Assembly: GCA_947623305.1 (NCBI GenBank)
Contig: CANQGQ010000004.1
Coordinates: 1 to 64,000 of the forward strand
Direction: 5' to 3'
DNA: 64,000 nt
Source of the DNA: an uncultured Alistipes sp.
Lineage (GTDB): Bacteria > Bacteroidota > Bacteroidia > Bacteroidales > Rikenellaceae
In this document: positions 7,751-15,730 of the stretch, one piece after another
How positions within the stretch are numbered: the first letter of the stretch is position 1
How the letters are laid out: each line of letters opens with the position of its first letter
The notes under the pieces: generated by a model
The model's input: only the letters and a program-made list of their open reading frames with translations
Databases searched by the model: none
What the model was told of the DNA's origin: nothing
Translations under genes and position numbers: made by a program

Positions 7751-8275
7751 ATGAAAAGATTCATTGCTTTTACGTGGGTCATGTTATTGACCTTTTCCCT
7801 TTCCGCTTGCGGTGAAGAGAACAACCTGCCGGAAATTCCGAAAATTCCGACAGAGCAACTGGACGACAACGGCGACAATCCGGAGAATGACAACAATCAA
7901 ACCGACGACGATATGAACGAAACGCAATTCCATGTAAAAATGAAGGTGGGCAACCGGGAGTTGACCGCCACATTGTTGAACAATGCCACGACCCGTGCGT
8001 TCGTGGCAAAACTACCGACGACGCTTCCGATGATGGACTTATACGACCGTGAAATGTGCTATCGTTTCCCGGAAGCTCTGCCGACGGACGACGTGAATAC
8101 CTGCGGATACAAAGTCGGCGAAATCGTCTACTATCCGCCGATGCACAGTTTCGTCATCCTGTATGCCCAGAACGGCGAACATTTCAGCATGCAAAAACTG
8201 GGACGGATGGATTCGGGTGTCGAGCTGTTCCGAAATACGGGCGACGTGAACGTGACGTTCGAACTGATAAAGTGA
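7751..8275 (+). CDS. Lipoprotein with cyclophilin-like fold domain
   Basis: 174 aa; lipoprotein signal with lipobox LSAC (MLLTFSLSACGEE), then an Asn/Asp-rich linker (~30-58) and a single cyclophilin-like-fold domain (~60-174) with QFHVKMKVGNRELTATLL, YKVGEIVYYPPMHSFVILY and final VNVTFELIK. It is homologous to the carboxy domain of the protein at 2969-4042. It starts 9 bp after the Zn-ADH stop, so it is the second gene of that unit. A periplasmic partner of the exported oxidoreductases is inferred from context only. Confidence 0.85.
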   Translation: MKRFIAFTWVMLLTFSLSACGEENNLPEIPKIPTEQLDDNGDNPENDNNQTDDDMNETQFHVKMKVGNRELTATLLNNATTRAFVAKLPTTLPMMDLYDREMCYRFPEALPTDDVNTCGYKVGEIVYYPPMHSFVILYAQNGEHFSMQKLGRMDSGVELFRNTGDVNVTFELIK

Positions 8276-8503
8276 TATATATCACTATTGTTATCACGTG
8301 ATTCCTGCGAAACGGATATTCAAAATAATGACAGATATTCGATTCACTGGTTTCATATACAGAAATTGTTAGAATGCTAAAATTGGTTGTTCTAAATAAT
8401 ATAGTTGGAATTTTCTAATGAAAAACGAAACTATGTCTTATGACAATTTCTTGTAGTAACACAACATAGCTATCATATATAAATTATAAACAAGTAAATT
8501 GAC
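8276..8503 (+). other. AT-rich intergenic junction
   Basis: Base composition drops sharply to AT-rich right after the lipoprotein stop codon at 8275, and it stays low up to about 12.9 kb. The spacer holds a palindrome ATCACGTGAT (about 8294-8303) and no coding frame. It probably marks the left side of the acquired element. No direct repeat with the right end (12.88 kb) was found by eye. Confidence 0.4.
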
Positions 8504-9291
8504 ATGAAAGAACAATCCAAAAAGTCTGCTATTTTTTTGAAGAGAAACAGCACCTAACCCACTTTGCTACCGAACAAGATGTAGTGGAAGAACTATTCGA
8601 GTTACTCTTAGAAGCGAGAGACCTCTATCTTCAGAATGTGATCGTGGATGGCAAGCGGTATAGCCGCTATGTGGATGATTTCATCAACAGTCATCGGTAC
8701 ATAAACTGCACTAATGCGGTTTGTCGGAACTGCCACGAAATGAACATCCACATCGTTAAAGGGCTGCTGACTGAATGCGCCCACCTTATCCAACCTCTTT
8801 TTGCTGCATCCGACTTTTCCTGCGAGAAGTGTATGGAGCTGCAAAGGAAGTATGACCGGTCGGAACCGTTGCCGTCACCTATCGCGCATTATACCGATGG
8901 TTTTATAAAAACCCCGCCGCTTTCTTTCGGCTGCAACTTCACCCAAAAACAGATGACAGGTATTGTGTCTTGTGCCAATACTTATCATCTGTTTTGCGTT
9001 TCAGAGGTTTGCCTCGAGGATATGGAGGCTCTCTTTTCCTGCAAGGAGGGTTTTCATATCCGGGTAAACAATCTCCGTCATGTGGTTATCCTTTTCGATG
9101 CACTACTCGAAAACTCATTCATCCAATCCCGCTGGCAGTCCGTTCTGGACAAAGGGCGGTTCCTGCAATCCAAGGACGGGACACACTTCATTACTGCATC
9201 CAATCTTTCATCGGCACTTTCCGCTGTCAGAAATAATAAGACATCGGTTATCTGCGGAATAAAAAGAATCATCAAGGAACTGAAAAAATGA
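8504..9291 (+). pseudogene. Unknown Cys-containing protein, frameshifted near its start
   Basis: The open frame from GTG 8584 encodes 235 aa. It clearly continues upstream as KVCYFFEEKQHLTHFATEQD, but that frame meets TGA just 5' and has no ATG. ATG 8504 opens MKEQSKK in the neighbouring frame, and the two join if the A5 run at about 8519-8523 had one more A. So a single-base deletion near codon 7 probably broke the gene, or the run is misread. The protein has two CxxC pairs (CRNC, CEKC) that could bind zinc, and a basic carboxy end (IKRIIKELKK). I do not recognise a function. It lies in the AT-rich mobile region and is followed by a terminator hairpin. Confidence 0.6.
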
Positions 9292-9331
9292 AAGCGAAAA
9301 TTTTTCTCAAATGAGAATGATATAAATACGT

Positions 9332-9370
9332 AAAAGCACTATGTTTGGCCAATACGGACATAGCGCTTTT
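9332..9370 (+). terminator. Hairpin after the frameshifted unknown gene
   Basis: AAAAGCACTATGT and ACATAGCGCTTTT form an imperfect stem around a ~13-nt loop and end in a T run. It lies 41 bp downstream of the stop at 9291. Confidence 0.6.
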
Positions 9371-9632
9371 GTATGCCTTCTGAAACTTAAAGATTGGAAT
9401 ATAAATGAGTCGAACAGGTTTTACCAATCGTTAATGCAGGATGTTGTCTCCATGTACTCCGGAGATGAGGATGGTAATATACAGGAGTAGGTATCTACTT
9501 GAATCTGTGAGGAGATGTTGTCCGAAGCTGATGAAATAAATACTGAAACATATATAGATACTGCCGTTTTTATGGTTTAACTGAAGACAAAATCACCTTC
9601 ATTGGATCAATGATAAAATCAATGTAAAAGTA
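9371..9632 (+). other. Probable decayed coding remnant
   Basis: No intact gene. In one plus frame from about 9418 the text reads YQSLMQDVVSMYSGDEDG, then TAG, then after TGA ICEEMLSEADEINTET, then TAA. Protein-like composition broken by several stops suggests a dead gene of the mobile region. Nothing in it was recognised. Confidence 0.25.
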
Positions 9633-9665
9633 AACGAGGGCAAGTATCGCACTCTTGCCCTCGTT
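9633..9665 (-). terminator. Terminator of the 57-aa gene
   Basis: Perfect 12-bp stem AACGAGGGCAAG (9633-9644) with CTTGCCCTCGTT (9654-9665) and a 9-nt loop, starting 7 bp past the stop of the minus-strand gene at 9672-9845. Confidence 0.7.
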
Positions 9666-9671
9666 AAGAAT

Positions 9672-9845
9672 TCACTTTTCTTTTCGCACACCTTTAAACG
9701 GTGTTCCATCTTGTTTGACATCCATAAACCGTCCAGTATTTTTATCCCTTTTTACCCATTGTTCTGTTTTTGGGTTAAAAACCTGTGAACGATTCTTCAC
9801 TGCGCCGTTACGATGCCCGTCTCCTAACGGTGGATTTGTTGCCAT
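9672..9845 (-). CDS. Small conserved protein of unknown function
   Basis: 57 aa, starting MATNPPLGDGHRNGAVKNRS and ending FKGVRKEK, basic and rich in Gly/Asn/Lys, with the pattern NPKTEQWVKRD and TGRFMDVK. I recall near-identical small proteins in many unrelated bacteria, usually in accessory regions, with no assigned function. The strong terminator (9633-9665) and an inverted repeat upstream (9866-9888) make it a self-contained unit. No enzyme motif is visible. Confidence 0.7.
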   Translation of the reverse strand: MATNPPLGDGHRNGAVKNRSQVFNPKTEQWVKRDKNTGRFMDVKQDGTPFKGVRKEK

Positions 9846-9865
9846 GACTAATTTCCTATATTTTG

Positions 9866-9888
9866 TTCTTGAATTATATAGCCAAGAA
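9866..9888 (-). promoter_or_regulatory. Inverted repeat upstream of the 57-aa gene
   Basis: TTCTTG (9866-9871) and CAAGAA (9883-9888) flank an 11-bp AT-rich centre, 20 bp upstream of the start codon. It could be an operator overlapping the promoter; no cognate regulator is identified. Confidence 0.35.
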
Positions 9889-10046
9889 CACGCTATTATG
9901 CTTGGATGTTTAAATCCAATTGCTAAGAAAACTCTGCTAATTTCAATCTATTACAACAATTGCCACCTATCGGCTCTATACTGTATTTTCAAGATACCAT
10001 TATACCATATAGCCACACATCCTTCGTGCGTTGTATTTTTGAAATC

Positions 10047-10750
10047 TTATTCCATTTCCGGAGTTTTGTAGTTTCTATTGCTTGCAGAATGTTGTTTCAT
10101 GCCATTGATGTAAATAATTTCAGGTATGTACTCACCCTTATCTTCCATATCCTTTTGCACTTCCGCAATTTTCCGCTTAATCTCATCAATATTGTCCTTT
10201 TCCATAATGACCATGAATATGCCGGATTGTGCCCGTTCTGCTTTCATATAGGCAGACAACTGAGTTCGATATCCGTGAATAAGATTTTCGTTAGTAGAAC
10301 GTTTGATTTCAATGACGGTATTAGCCTTTGAGCCTTTGGTTATGTGAAAATCAATTTCACCTACACCAGGGTTATCTTCACGTGTTATGGCTAAGTCTAA
10401 ATTACCTGCTATTTTGTATGTGTCCGCTACGGTATATAGGAGAAGTTGCCAATCTGTTTCATCCGGAGTACGATTGTTTCGATAAAACAGCTCTGAAAGC
10501 CTATTGTGCTCAACTAAATGTTTGAACTGGTGACACATTGCCAACGTGAGCTTATAAACCTCATCCGCTTCGTTTGCATACTCAGTTGGCTTTTGGAATG
10601 GATTTTCATCCAAGAGTTCTTGGAGCAATACATCTCGATACTGGTTCTTATTATCTGCTGCGAAATCATACGGCACCGCATTAAGATTCTTATAAAAGCT
10701 AATTGCGGCTTCATAACAATCCTTATTACCAACAATAGTATTTATCCTCG
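10047..10750 (-). pseudogene. 5'-truncated PD-(D/E)XK nuclease
   Basis: About 235 codons at the 3' end of a larger gene. The nuclease core is visible: GVGEIDFHITKG supplies the Asp, VIEIKRST the ExK, and YRTQLSAYMKAE the trailing QLxxY helix, as in RecB/Cas4-like PD-(D/E)XK folds. Upstream (FYKNLNAVPYDF to LLYTVADTYKIAG) is helical. The frame stays open further left into the coding strand of the neighbouring membrane-protein gene but without its own start, so the 5' part was lost by fusion near 10740-10750. The catalytic residues survive, but no start codon or ribosome site is evident. Such domains often belong to anti-phage or restriction proteins; the intact parent cannot be named. Confidence 0.6.
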
Positions 10751-11262
10751 ATATCTGTATAAGTGGGTCTGTCTCCGCAATAGATGCGACCGCACATATA
10801 GGCAAGCAGTGCCTTTGACAGTTTCCATTTGTAGTGAGCACCGTTCTCCTCCATAAATCCGGCATCAATAGCACGGGCAAAAATCTTGCGGGCAAGTTCG
10901 GTATCGAGACGCTCCGGGAGGACAACACCCTCCGCTTCGGTAGAGATTCGCTCATAGAAAGGGCTTTGCGCAATTTTTTCTTCTTGCTTTCCCTTATTTC
11001 GGAAATGCAATTTTTCTGCGGTGCAGGCCATTGCCGCGGCACTGACCAATGCCATGATGATACCCGTCAGCGCCGGCAGATTAGGGTGTGTTTCACCTAC
11101 CGGGTCGATAACGCCAATCCCAACCAGCAGCAGCGTCCCGACAAAGAGGAGAATCGCTGTCGACCAAAGAATCTTGCGTTGATGCTGTTTGAAAATAGTT
11201 GCAGCGACCAGCACCACCACAAGCGCACAAATTATCAATAGAGGGACTTTCAACATCATCAT
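10726..11262 (-). CDS. Membrane protein with C-terminal soluble domain, probably truncated
   Basis: 178 aa. Three membrane helices (about 5-25, 32-52, 60-80) are followed by a cytoplasmic domain with VVLPERLDTELARKIFARAI, HYKWKLSKALLAYMCGRIYCGD and an end at DKYYCW. Related proteins next to Bacteroidales integrases continue beyond this point, so the gene probably lost its 3' part where it joined the nuclease remnant. The stop TAA at 10726-10728 lies at the suspected junction. Function unknown. It lies 60 bp downstream of the integrase stop in the same direction. Confidence 0.6.
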   Translation of the reverse strand: MMMLKVPLLIICALVVVLVAATIFKQHQRKILWSTAILLFVGTLLLVGIGVIDPVGETHPNLPALTGIIMALVSAAAMACTAEKLHFRNKGKQEEKIAQSPFYERISTEAEGVVLPERLDTELARKIFARAIDAGFMEENGAHYKWKLSKALLAYMCGRIYCGDRPTYTDIEDKYYCW

Positions 11263-11321
11263 TTAACAAAATCACGCTGCAAAATTAAACATTATTTCGG
11301 ATAATCCGTTTTGTGCCAATG

Positions 11322-12830
11322 TCAGGCAATGCCCAATGCGGCGAACTCGTCGCTCAGACGGGCTACTTCGGCTGACAGGGTTTCGGGCAGAAAACGGGCA
11401 TAGACTTTTTCTGTTACATCCGTACTGCCATGACCGAGCAGACAGCTGACCACAGACATCGACAGTCCTTTGTTCAGCGCAAAGACCGCGAAGGTATGCC
11501 TCGCAACGTGCATCGACAAGTTGAACGGCAATCCCGCCTGCTCTCCCGCTACGATTAACGACTGGTTGATACACTTAGTCGCATTGTTGCGGGCTTTGTA
11601 AAGCGCTTCGGCGTCATCGAGGTCAAGGCTTTCTTTGACCAAATCGAAGACATAGCGGCAGCCCTCGCGTTTCTCCTGCCACTGACGCAAGATATGCAGG
11701 GCGGGTTCGGTAAGCGGAATGACATGCCGTTTGTTGGTCTTAATCATAATCTTCCGCAACTCCTTTTTCTCAAAATTGATATGGCTCCATTGCAGCGTCA
11801 TCACATCGACAACGCGCAGTCCGCAGGCATGGAAAGCGAAGAAGGACATCTCCAAAAACTCTTTGCGGCGCGGTTCCGCGCAGGTCTTGTAGTATTCCAG
11901 CAGCATAGTCATCTGCTCTTTTGTGAGATACTTGCCATCGAACTCGCTCTCCTCGTCCGCAAGCGACATCTTCAGCGTAATGCGCATATCCTGAATACGG
12001 GCATTGACCGCATAGTCAATCATTTTCAGTTCGGAAGCGTAGGCGCACGCTTTCAGAATAGGCGTCAATGCGTGGTTGATGGTCGCATCGCTGTTCTGCT
12101 TAATCGCCCGGCGCCACTTGATATATTCGTCGACTAATTCCACCGAAATATCCCCGACATAGATACTGTCAGGCTTGTAGGTCCCCTTCTTGGTGGCACG
12201 GAGAAAAATTTGAAAGATATTCATACTGCTCTTTCCGTTCTGGTAGCGGCTTCTGCCGATACGGTTGCGGGAGTAGTCGGATTCGAGCCGTTCCAGCACG
12301 AACTCCACAAAGTCCTTTCCTTTGTCTTCGCGTATAATGGGCTTGTCCGCCAGAAAGTCGGCGATGACCTGCGCTGTAATCTGATTCGGATGCTTTTGAT
12401 TGTATTCGGCCAACATAGAATCAATCCGGTCGACACGAGCGAGCAAAATGTTGTTAACCCGATTGGCTTCGGGACCGTAAGTCGATCTCACTCCACCACG
12501 ACCGTTATGGGCTTTCTCATTCCAGTCACCCAAGCGGACAAAGAGATTCATGCCTTTACGTACAATCTGGCGATTCCATGTGTACTCAAGTTCGATCAGA
12601 TACTTCTTTGCAGTATCTATTTCGCCTCGGATATGCAGGCGGTAGCGTCCCAACGGATATAAGCGTTTGGTCTTCCCATATTGGAGGATATTTGCAATTA
12701 AAAAGCGGTTAGCGGTAATACTCACAAACCTTCGCCAAGGTAATGAAATTTGTCCAAACAAATCCAAATTAACCCACCGAAAATATGCGTTTTTTCCAAA
12801 CAAACCACACCATTCAAGACCATAAAACAC
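11322..12830 (-). CDS. Tyrosine site-specific recombinase (integrase)
   Basis: 502 aa from the only in-frame ATG. The catalytic set of tyrosine recombinases is complete: Arg in ACGLRVVDVMTL (~338), Lys in KTNKRHVIPL, HxxR in MHVARHTFAVF (~440), His in LLGHGSTDVT, and the nucleophile Tyr in EKVYARFLPETL (~477). An amino-terminal arm-type and a SAM-like core-binding domain (~130-260) precede it. The first ~35 codons look non-coding and overlap three direct repeats (12753-12845). A GTG at 12725 behind GCGAAGG is an attractive alternative start. It would insert or excise the AT-rich element of 8.3-12.9 kb. The gene looks intact although its cargo is broken. Confidence 0.88.
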   Translation of the reverse strand: MFYGLEWCGLFGKNAYFRWVNLDLFGQISLPWRRFVSITANRFLIANILQYGKTKRLYPLGRYRLHIRGEIDTAKKYLIELEYTWNRQIVRKGMNLFVRLGDWNEKAHNGRGGVRSTYGPEANRVNNILLARVDRIDSMLAEYNQKHPNQITAQVIADFLADKPIIREDKGKDFVEFVLERLESDYSRNRIGRSRYQNGKSSMNIFQIFLRATKKGTYKPDSIYVGDISVELVDEYIKWRRAIKQNSDATINHALTPILKACAYASELKMIDYAVNARIQDMRITLKMSLADEESEFDGKYLTKEQMTMLLEYYKTCAEPRRKEFLEMSFFAFHACGLRVVDVMTLQWSHINFEKKELRKIMIKTNKRHVIPLTEPALHILRQWQEKREGCRYVFDLVKESLDLDDAEALYKARNNATKCINQSLIVAGEQAGLPFNLSMHVARHTFAVFALNKGLSMSVVSCLLGHGSTDVTEKVYARFLPETLSAEVARLSDEFAALGIA

Positions 12831-12845
12831 CGTTGTCCAAACAAA
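12753..12845 (-). repeat. Three direct repeats upstream of the integrase
   Basis: TCCAAACAAA occurs at 12753-12762, 12795-12804 and 12836-12845, spaced 42 and 41 bp, four helical turns apart. The outer two extend to TGTCCAAACAAAT. Arrays of short direct repeats beside a tyrosine recombinase usually are arm-type integrase binding sites of an attachment site; this role is inferred. They fall in the first codons if translation starts at 12830, or entirely upstream if it starts at 12725. Confidence 0.6.
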
Positions 12846-12884
12846 TTAAATCCCTGCCAATTTTAATGATTGACAGGGATTTAA
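12846..12884 (-). terminator. Long hairpin at the element/chromosome border
   Basis: TTAAATCCCTGCCAAT pairs with ATTGACAGGGATTTAA (one G-U pair) around a short loop. It lies 27 bp after the stop of the DUF2795 gene and next to the integrase promoter region, so it terminates the former. It could also be part of the attachment site. Confidence 0.55.
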
Positions 12885-12910
12885 TAGTCTAAAATGTGCT
12901 TAGAATTGCA

Positions 12911-13132
12911 CTAATACTCTTCCTCGTTGAAGAAAAAGTCGTCTTTCGAAGGATAATCGGGCCAAATATCTTCGATGGATTCGTATATATCCCCCTCGTC
13001 TTCGATCTCCTGCAAATTCTCCAGCACCTCCAACGGCGCCCCCGAACGTACGGCATAATCGATCAACTCCTCCTTCGTCGCAGGCCACGGTGCATCTTCT
13101 AATTTCGATGCCAGCTCAAGTGTCCAGTACAT
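12911..13132 (-). CDS. DUF2795 family protein
   Basis: 73 aa, acidic: MYWTLELASKLEDAPWPATK at the start, then EELIDYAVRSGAPLEVLENL, the core of the DUF2795 family, which is widespread in Bacteroidetes. Function unknown. It has its own promoter (13209-13238). The family's short helical core and strongly acidic carboxy end (DIWPDYPSKDDFFFNEEEY) are intact. It marks the return to normal chromosome right of the integrase. Confidence 0.85.
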   Translation of the reverse strand: MYWTLELASKLEDAPWPATKEELIDYAVRSGAPLEVLENLQEIEDEGDIYESIEDIWPDYPSKDDFFFNEEEY

Positions 13133-13208
13133 ACCTCAATAGAATTTAACATCAAAAATTCAACCGCTTGCCGACAGACAGCGAACTCGGACACTATCGG
13201 TCGGGATG

Positions 13209-13238
13209 CAAATGTATAAAAAAAACGAGAAAAACAAA
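13209..13238 (-). promoter_or_regulatory. Promoter of the DUF2795 gene
   Basis: Minus strand: TTTG at 13235-13238 (-33) and TACATTTG at 13209-13216 (-7), 18 bp apart, a good Bacteroidetes promoter. Confidence 0.6.
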
Positions 13239-13291
13239 TAAAAAATCGCAAAAAACGCAAAAAGCAGAATAACGAATTGATAATCAAGCCA

Positions 13292-13843
13292 CTAAGGTAT
13301 CCATAATACTTCTTTCACCCCGTACGACCTTGTCAGAGAGCGTCCGAGCACATAAAAATAATCGGACAGACGATTCAAATAACTCAAAGCCTGTGCATCG
13401 GTGCCGTATTTTTGGTCTGCGCGCAAAGCCGCACGCTCGGCCCGACGACACACCGTCCGACAAACATGGCACAACGAAACCGCCTCATTTCCACCCGGGA
13501 TCGTAAACTTTTCAATCGGCTGCAAAGTTGCCTGCATCCTGTCTATCCGTTGCTCTAACCAGGTTACACACTGCGGATCCATCGGCACGACCTTTTCCGC
13601 ACCGGATTCGCCCCGCGCCAGCAGCGCCTCGACGGTCATCAAACGGGAAAGTACGTTGTTCAATTCATCGACATACCCCGCCATCGCTTCGTCCGAACGC
13701 AGACGATCGGCCAACAAGGCCACGAATGCCGAAAGTTCATCGACCGCACCGTAAGCCTCCACCCGATCATCCGTTTTGAAAACCCGTTCGCCGCCGATCA
13801 ACGACGTCGTACCCTTGTCCCCTGTGCGCGTATATACCTTCAT
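13292..13843 (-). CDS. ATP:cob(I)alamin adenosyltransferase (PduO type)
   Basis: 183 aa. The family signature is at the start: YTRTGDKGTTSLIGGERVFK, then RVEAYGAVDELSAFV; the ATP/cobalamin site CRRAERAAL and the end LNRLSDYFYVLGRSL are present. It transfers the adenosyl group of ATP to cob(I)alamin, giving coenzyme B12 for enzymes such as methylmalonyl-CoA mutase. Cytoplasmic trimer in the family. The ATG at 13843 overlaps the stop of the upstream gene by 4 nt, so the two are translationally coupled. Confidence 0.95.
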   Translation of the reverse strand: MKVYTRTGDKGTTSLIGGERVFKTDDRVEAYGAVDELSAFVALLADRLRSDEAMAGYVDELNNVLSRLMTVEALLARGESGAEKVVPMDPQCVTWLEQRIDRMQATLQPIEKFTIPGGNEAVSLCHVCRTVCRRAERAALRADQKYGTDAQALSYLNRLSDYFYVLGRSLTRSYGVKEVLWIP

Positions 13844-14352
13844 ATCCGGAAATGTTGTTTCGGTAAATAGTTGTTGAAAATCAACAGGTAACCCCGATTG
13901 TCGATCGTCGTCGACCGATGAGCGGCAATCAACCGCCTGCACATCGACTGCCAGGCAGGAGCGATATACGGCGTCATCACAACAACCGTACGACCGACCT
14001 CGGCCGCATTGCGCACCAACGCCGCGACCTCGGCTTCGGAGAGAGCCGGCGTAATGATGCACAACTCCCCTTTCGCACAATTCAGGCCAAAAGTAGCGTA
14101 GCCGCAATGGATCATCAGATTCTGCAACTGCACGGCACGCCCTTCGGCCACCCCGCTCGCCAGCAACGTCCGGTATAAATTCCGATCGCCAGGCAACAAC
14201 TTCGACTGCATGAACACATGCCGCACCAGATCGTAAACGAACGGAGAGTGGACGCCATGCCCCCGAAAATAACGAGCGCGAACCAACCGATTGCGCCAAT
14301 CCGCCATCTTACCGGAAAGCCGAAAATGCAATTTTTGTTCGTGAAACCGCAT
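13840..14352 (-). CDS. Conserved protein resembling a shortened Bacteroidetes methyltransferase
   Basis: 170 aa. The amino part YFRGHGVHSPFVYDLVRHV is the hallmark of a Bacteroidetes class I methyltransferase-like family (usually about 240-260 aa, HGVHSPFVF). The rest is short: no clear SAM-binding glycine loop is seen, only beta strands such as GELCIITPALSEAE and TVVVMTPYIAPA. So it may be a reduced, non-catalytic member. It overlaps the adenosyltransferase start and follows the FAD enzyme by 7 bp, in a three-gene leftward unit. Confidence 0.65.
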   Translation of the reverse strand: MRFHEQKLHFRLSGKMADWRNRLVRARYFRGHGVHSPFVYDLVRHVFMQSKLLPGDRNLYRTLLASGVAEGRAVQLQNLMIHCGYATFGLNCAKGELCIITPALSEAEVAALVRNAAEVGRTVVVMTPYIAPAWQSMCRRLIAAHRSTTIDNRGYLLIFNNYLPKQHFRI

Positions 14353-14359
14353 AGCATGC

Positions 14360-15646
14360 TTATTTTTTCAGCATACCGGCCAGCCGTCCGGTCGAGAATG
14401 CGATTTGCAGATTGTAACCGCCCGTATTGGCGTCCAAATCAAGCACTTCGCCCGCAAAGTAGAGGCCTTCGACCTTGAGCGATTGCATCGTGTAGGGATT
14501 CACCTCGTCGCAGCGTACGCCGCCGGCCGTTACGACCGCATAATCGAACGACGCATAATCGACCACAGGGAACGTCCATCCTTTCAGCGTCTTAATCACT
14601 CGGGTGATCTGTTCTTCCGTGATTTTGCCGAGATAGGTTTTCGAAAGAATGTCTAACTCTTGCGCCAGCGGCAACACCATCGGACGCGGCACCAATTTAC
14701 GCAAAAGCTCGCTGAAAAATTCGTCGGGGGCCAGTTCCGCCCGTTCCCGAGCGATGCGTTCACGTAAAACCTCTTCCGTCAAAGCCGGTTTCAGATCGAC
14801 GACGATTTTCACCTTACGTTCTTCGATCAACGCATCGACCGCATCGCGGCTCATGCGCAATGCTACGGCCCCTTCGATGCCCCGCTCCGAAAAGCCCAAT
14901 TCGCCGAACTCCTCGCGAACCGGCTCGTTATCTATATATAAGGTAGCGCGGACATTCCGCAGCAGCAACCCTTCGAGTTGCTTCATCCGCGGATGCGACG
15001 AGACGAGCGGGGTCAACGACGGACGCAACGGTTCGATAGTATGTCCCAGATCCGCAGCGAACGTATAGCCGTCGCCCGTAGAACCGGTAGCCGGATAAGA
15101 GACGCCGCCCGTCGCCAGAATGACCTGCGAGCACTCCTCACGCCGTTCGAAACCGCGTTTATTGATATAGCGCACGCCGAAAACCCTGCTGCCCAATGTC
15201 ATGATTCCGCAAACCCGCGTATCGTACAGCATACGGACACCATTATCGACGCAATAATCCAATAGGGCATTGGCCACGTCCCACGCCTTACCGCTGTGCG
15301 GGAAGACCCGTTCGCCGCGTTCGACATCGAGTTTCACCCCCTGCCGCTCGAAAAACCGCATGGTCGCCAAATTGTTGAACTCAGCGAACGCCGGAGCGAA
15401 AAATTCGGCATTGACCCGTACCTGTTCCGCAAATTCTTCGGGCCGGCGGGCATTGGTCAGATTGCAGCGGCCCTTGCCCGTAATACGCACCTTGCGGCCC
15501 GATTTCTCCATTTTCTCGATCAGCAGCACCCGTTTACCGTTGCGGGCCGCCGTACCGGCTGCCATCATGCCCGCAGCACCGGCTCCGATGACGATGACGT
15601 CATAGGGTTCCCGCTCGACCGATCGTACTGTTCCTTCCGATTCCAT
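14360..15646 (-). CDS. HI0933-type FAD-dependent oxidoreductase
   Basis: 428 aa. VIVIGAGAAGMMAAGTAARN is the Rossmann FAD-binding loop (~15-35). KSGRKVRITGKGRCNLTN is the family signature. GGVSYPATGSTGDGY and the closing GEVLDLDANTGGYNLQIAF complete the FAD site. Members are annotated as NAD(P)/FAD-dependent or aminoacetone-oxidase-like; physiological substrate unknown. Full length for the family. It starts 85 bp from the divergent nusB and is first in the unit with the two downstream genes. Confidence 0.9.
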   Translation of the reverse strand: MESEGTVRSVEREPYDVIVIGAGAAGMMAAGTAARNGKRVLLIEKMEKSGRKVRITGKGRCNLTNARRPEEFAEQVRVNAEFFAPAFAEFNNLATMRFFERQGVKLDVERGERVFPHSGKAWDVANALLDYCVDNGVRMLYDTRVCGIMTLGSRVFGVRYINKRGFERREECSQVILATGGVSYPATGSTGDGYTFAADLGHTIEPLRPSLTPLVSSHPRMKQLEGLLLRNVRATLYIDNEPVREEFGELGFSERGIEGAVALRMSRDAVDALIEERKVKIVVDLKPALTEEVLRERIARERAELAPDEFFSELLRKLVPRPMVLPLAQELDILSKTYLGKITEEQITRVIKTLKGWTFPVVDYASFDYAVVTAGGVRCDEVNPYTMQSLKVEGLYFAGEVLDLDANTGGYNLQIAFSTGRLAGMLKK

Positions 15647-15673
15647 AACAGGGGCGAAGATACGAATTTTTCC

Positions 15674-15704
15674 TTGTTTTTACCCGCGTTTTGTGCTATC
15701 TTTG
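15674..15704 (+). promoter_or_regulatory. Promoter of nusB
   Basis: TTG at 15674-15676 and TATCTTTG at 15697-15704 with a 20-bp spacer match the Bacteroidetes -33/-7 pattern; the start codon follows at 15731. Confidence 0.6.
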
Positions 15705-15730
15705 CGGCCGAACGTGCTGAAAAAAGAGTT

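Noticed and set aside
9655..10331. Plus-strand frames of 123-138 codons
   Set aside because: Antisense to the 57-aa gene and nuclease remnant, with no ribosome site or family features.
12846..12884. Attachment-site core
   Set aside because: No matching direct repeat was found near 8.28 kb, so it is kept as a terminator only.
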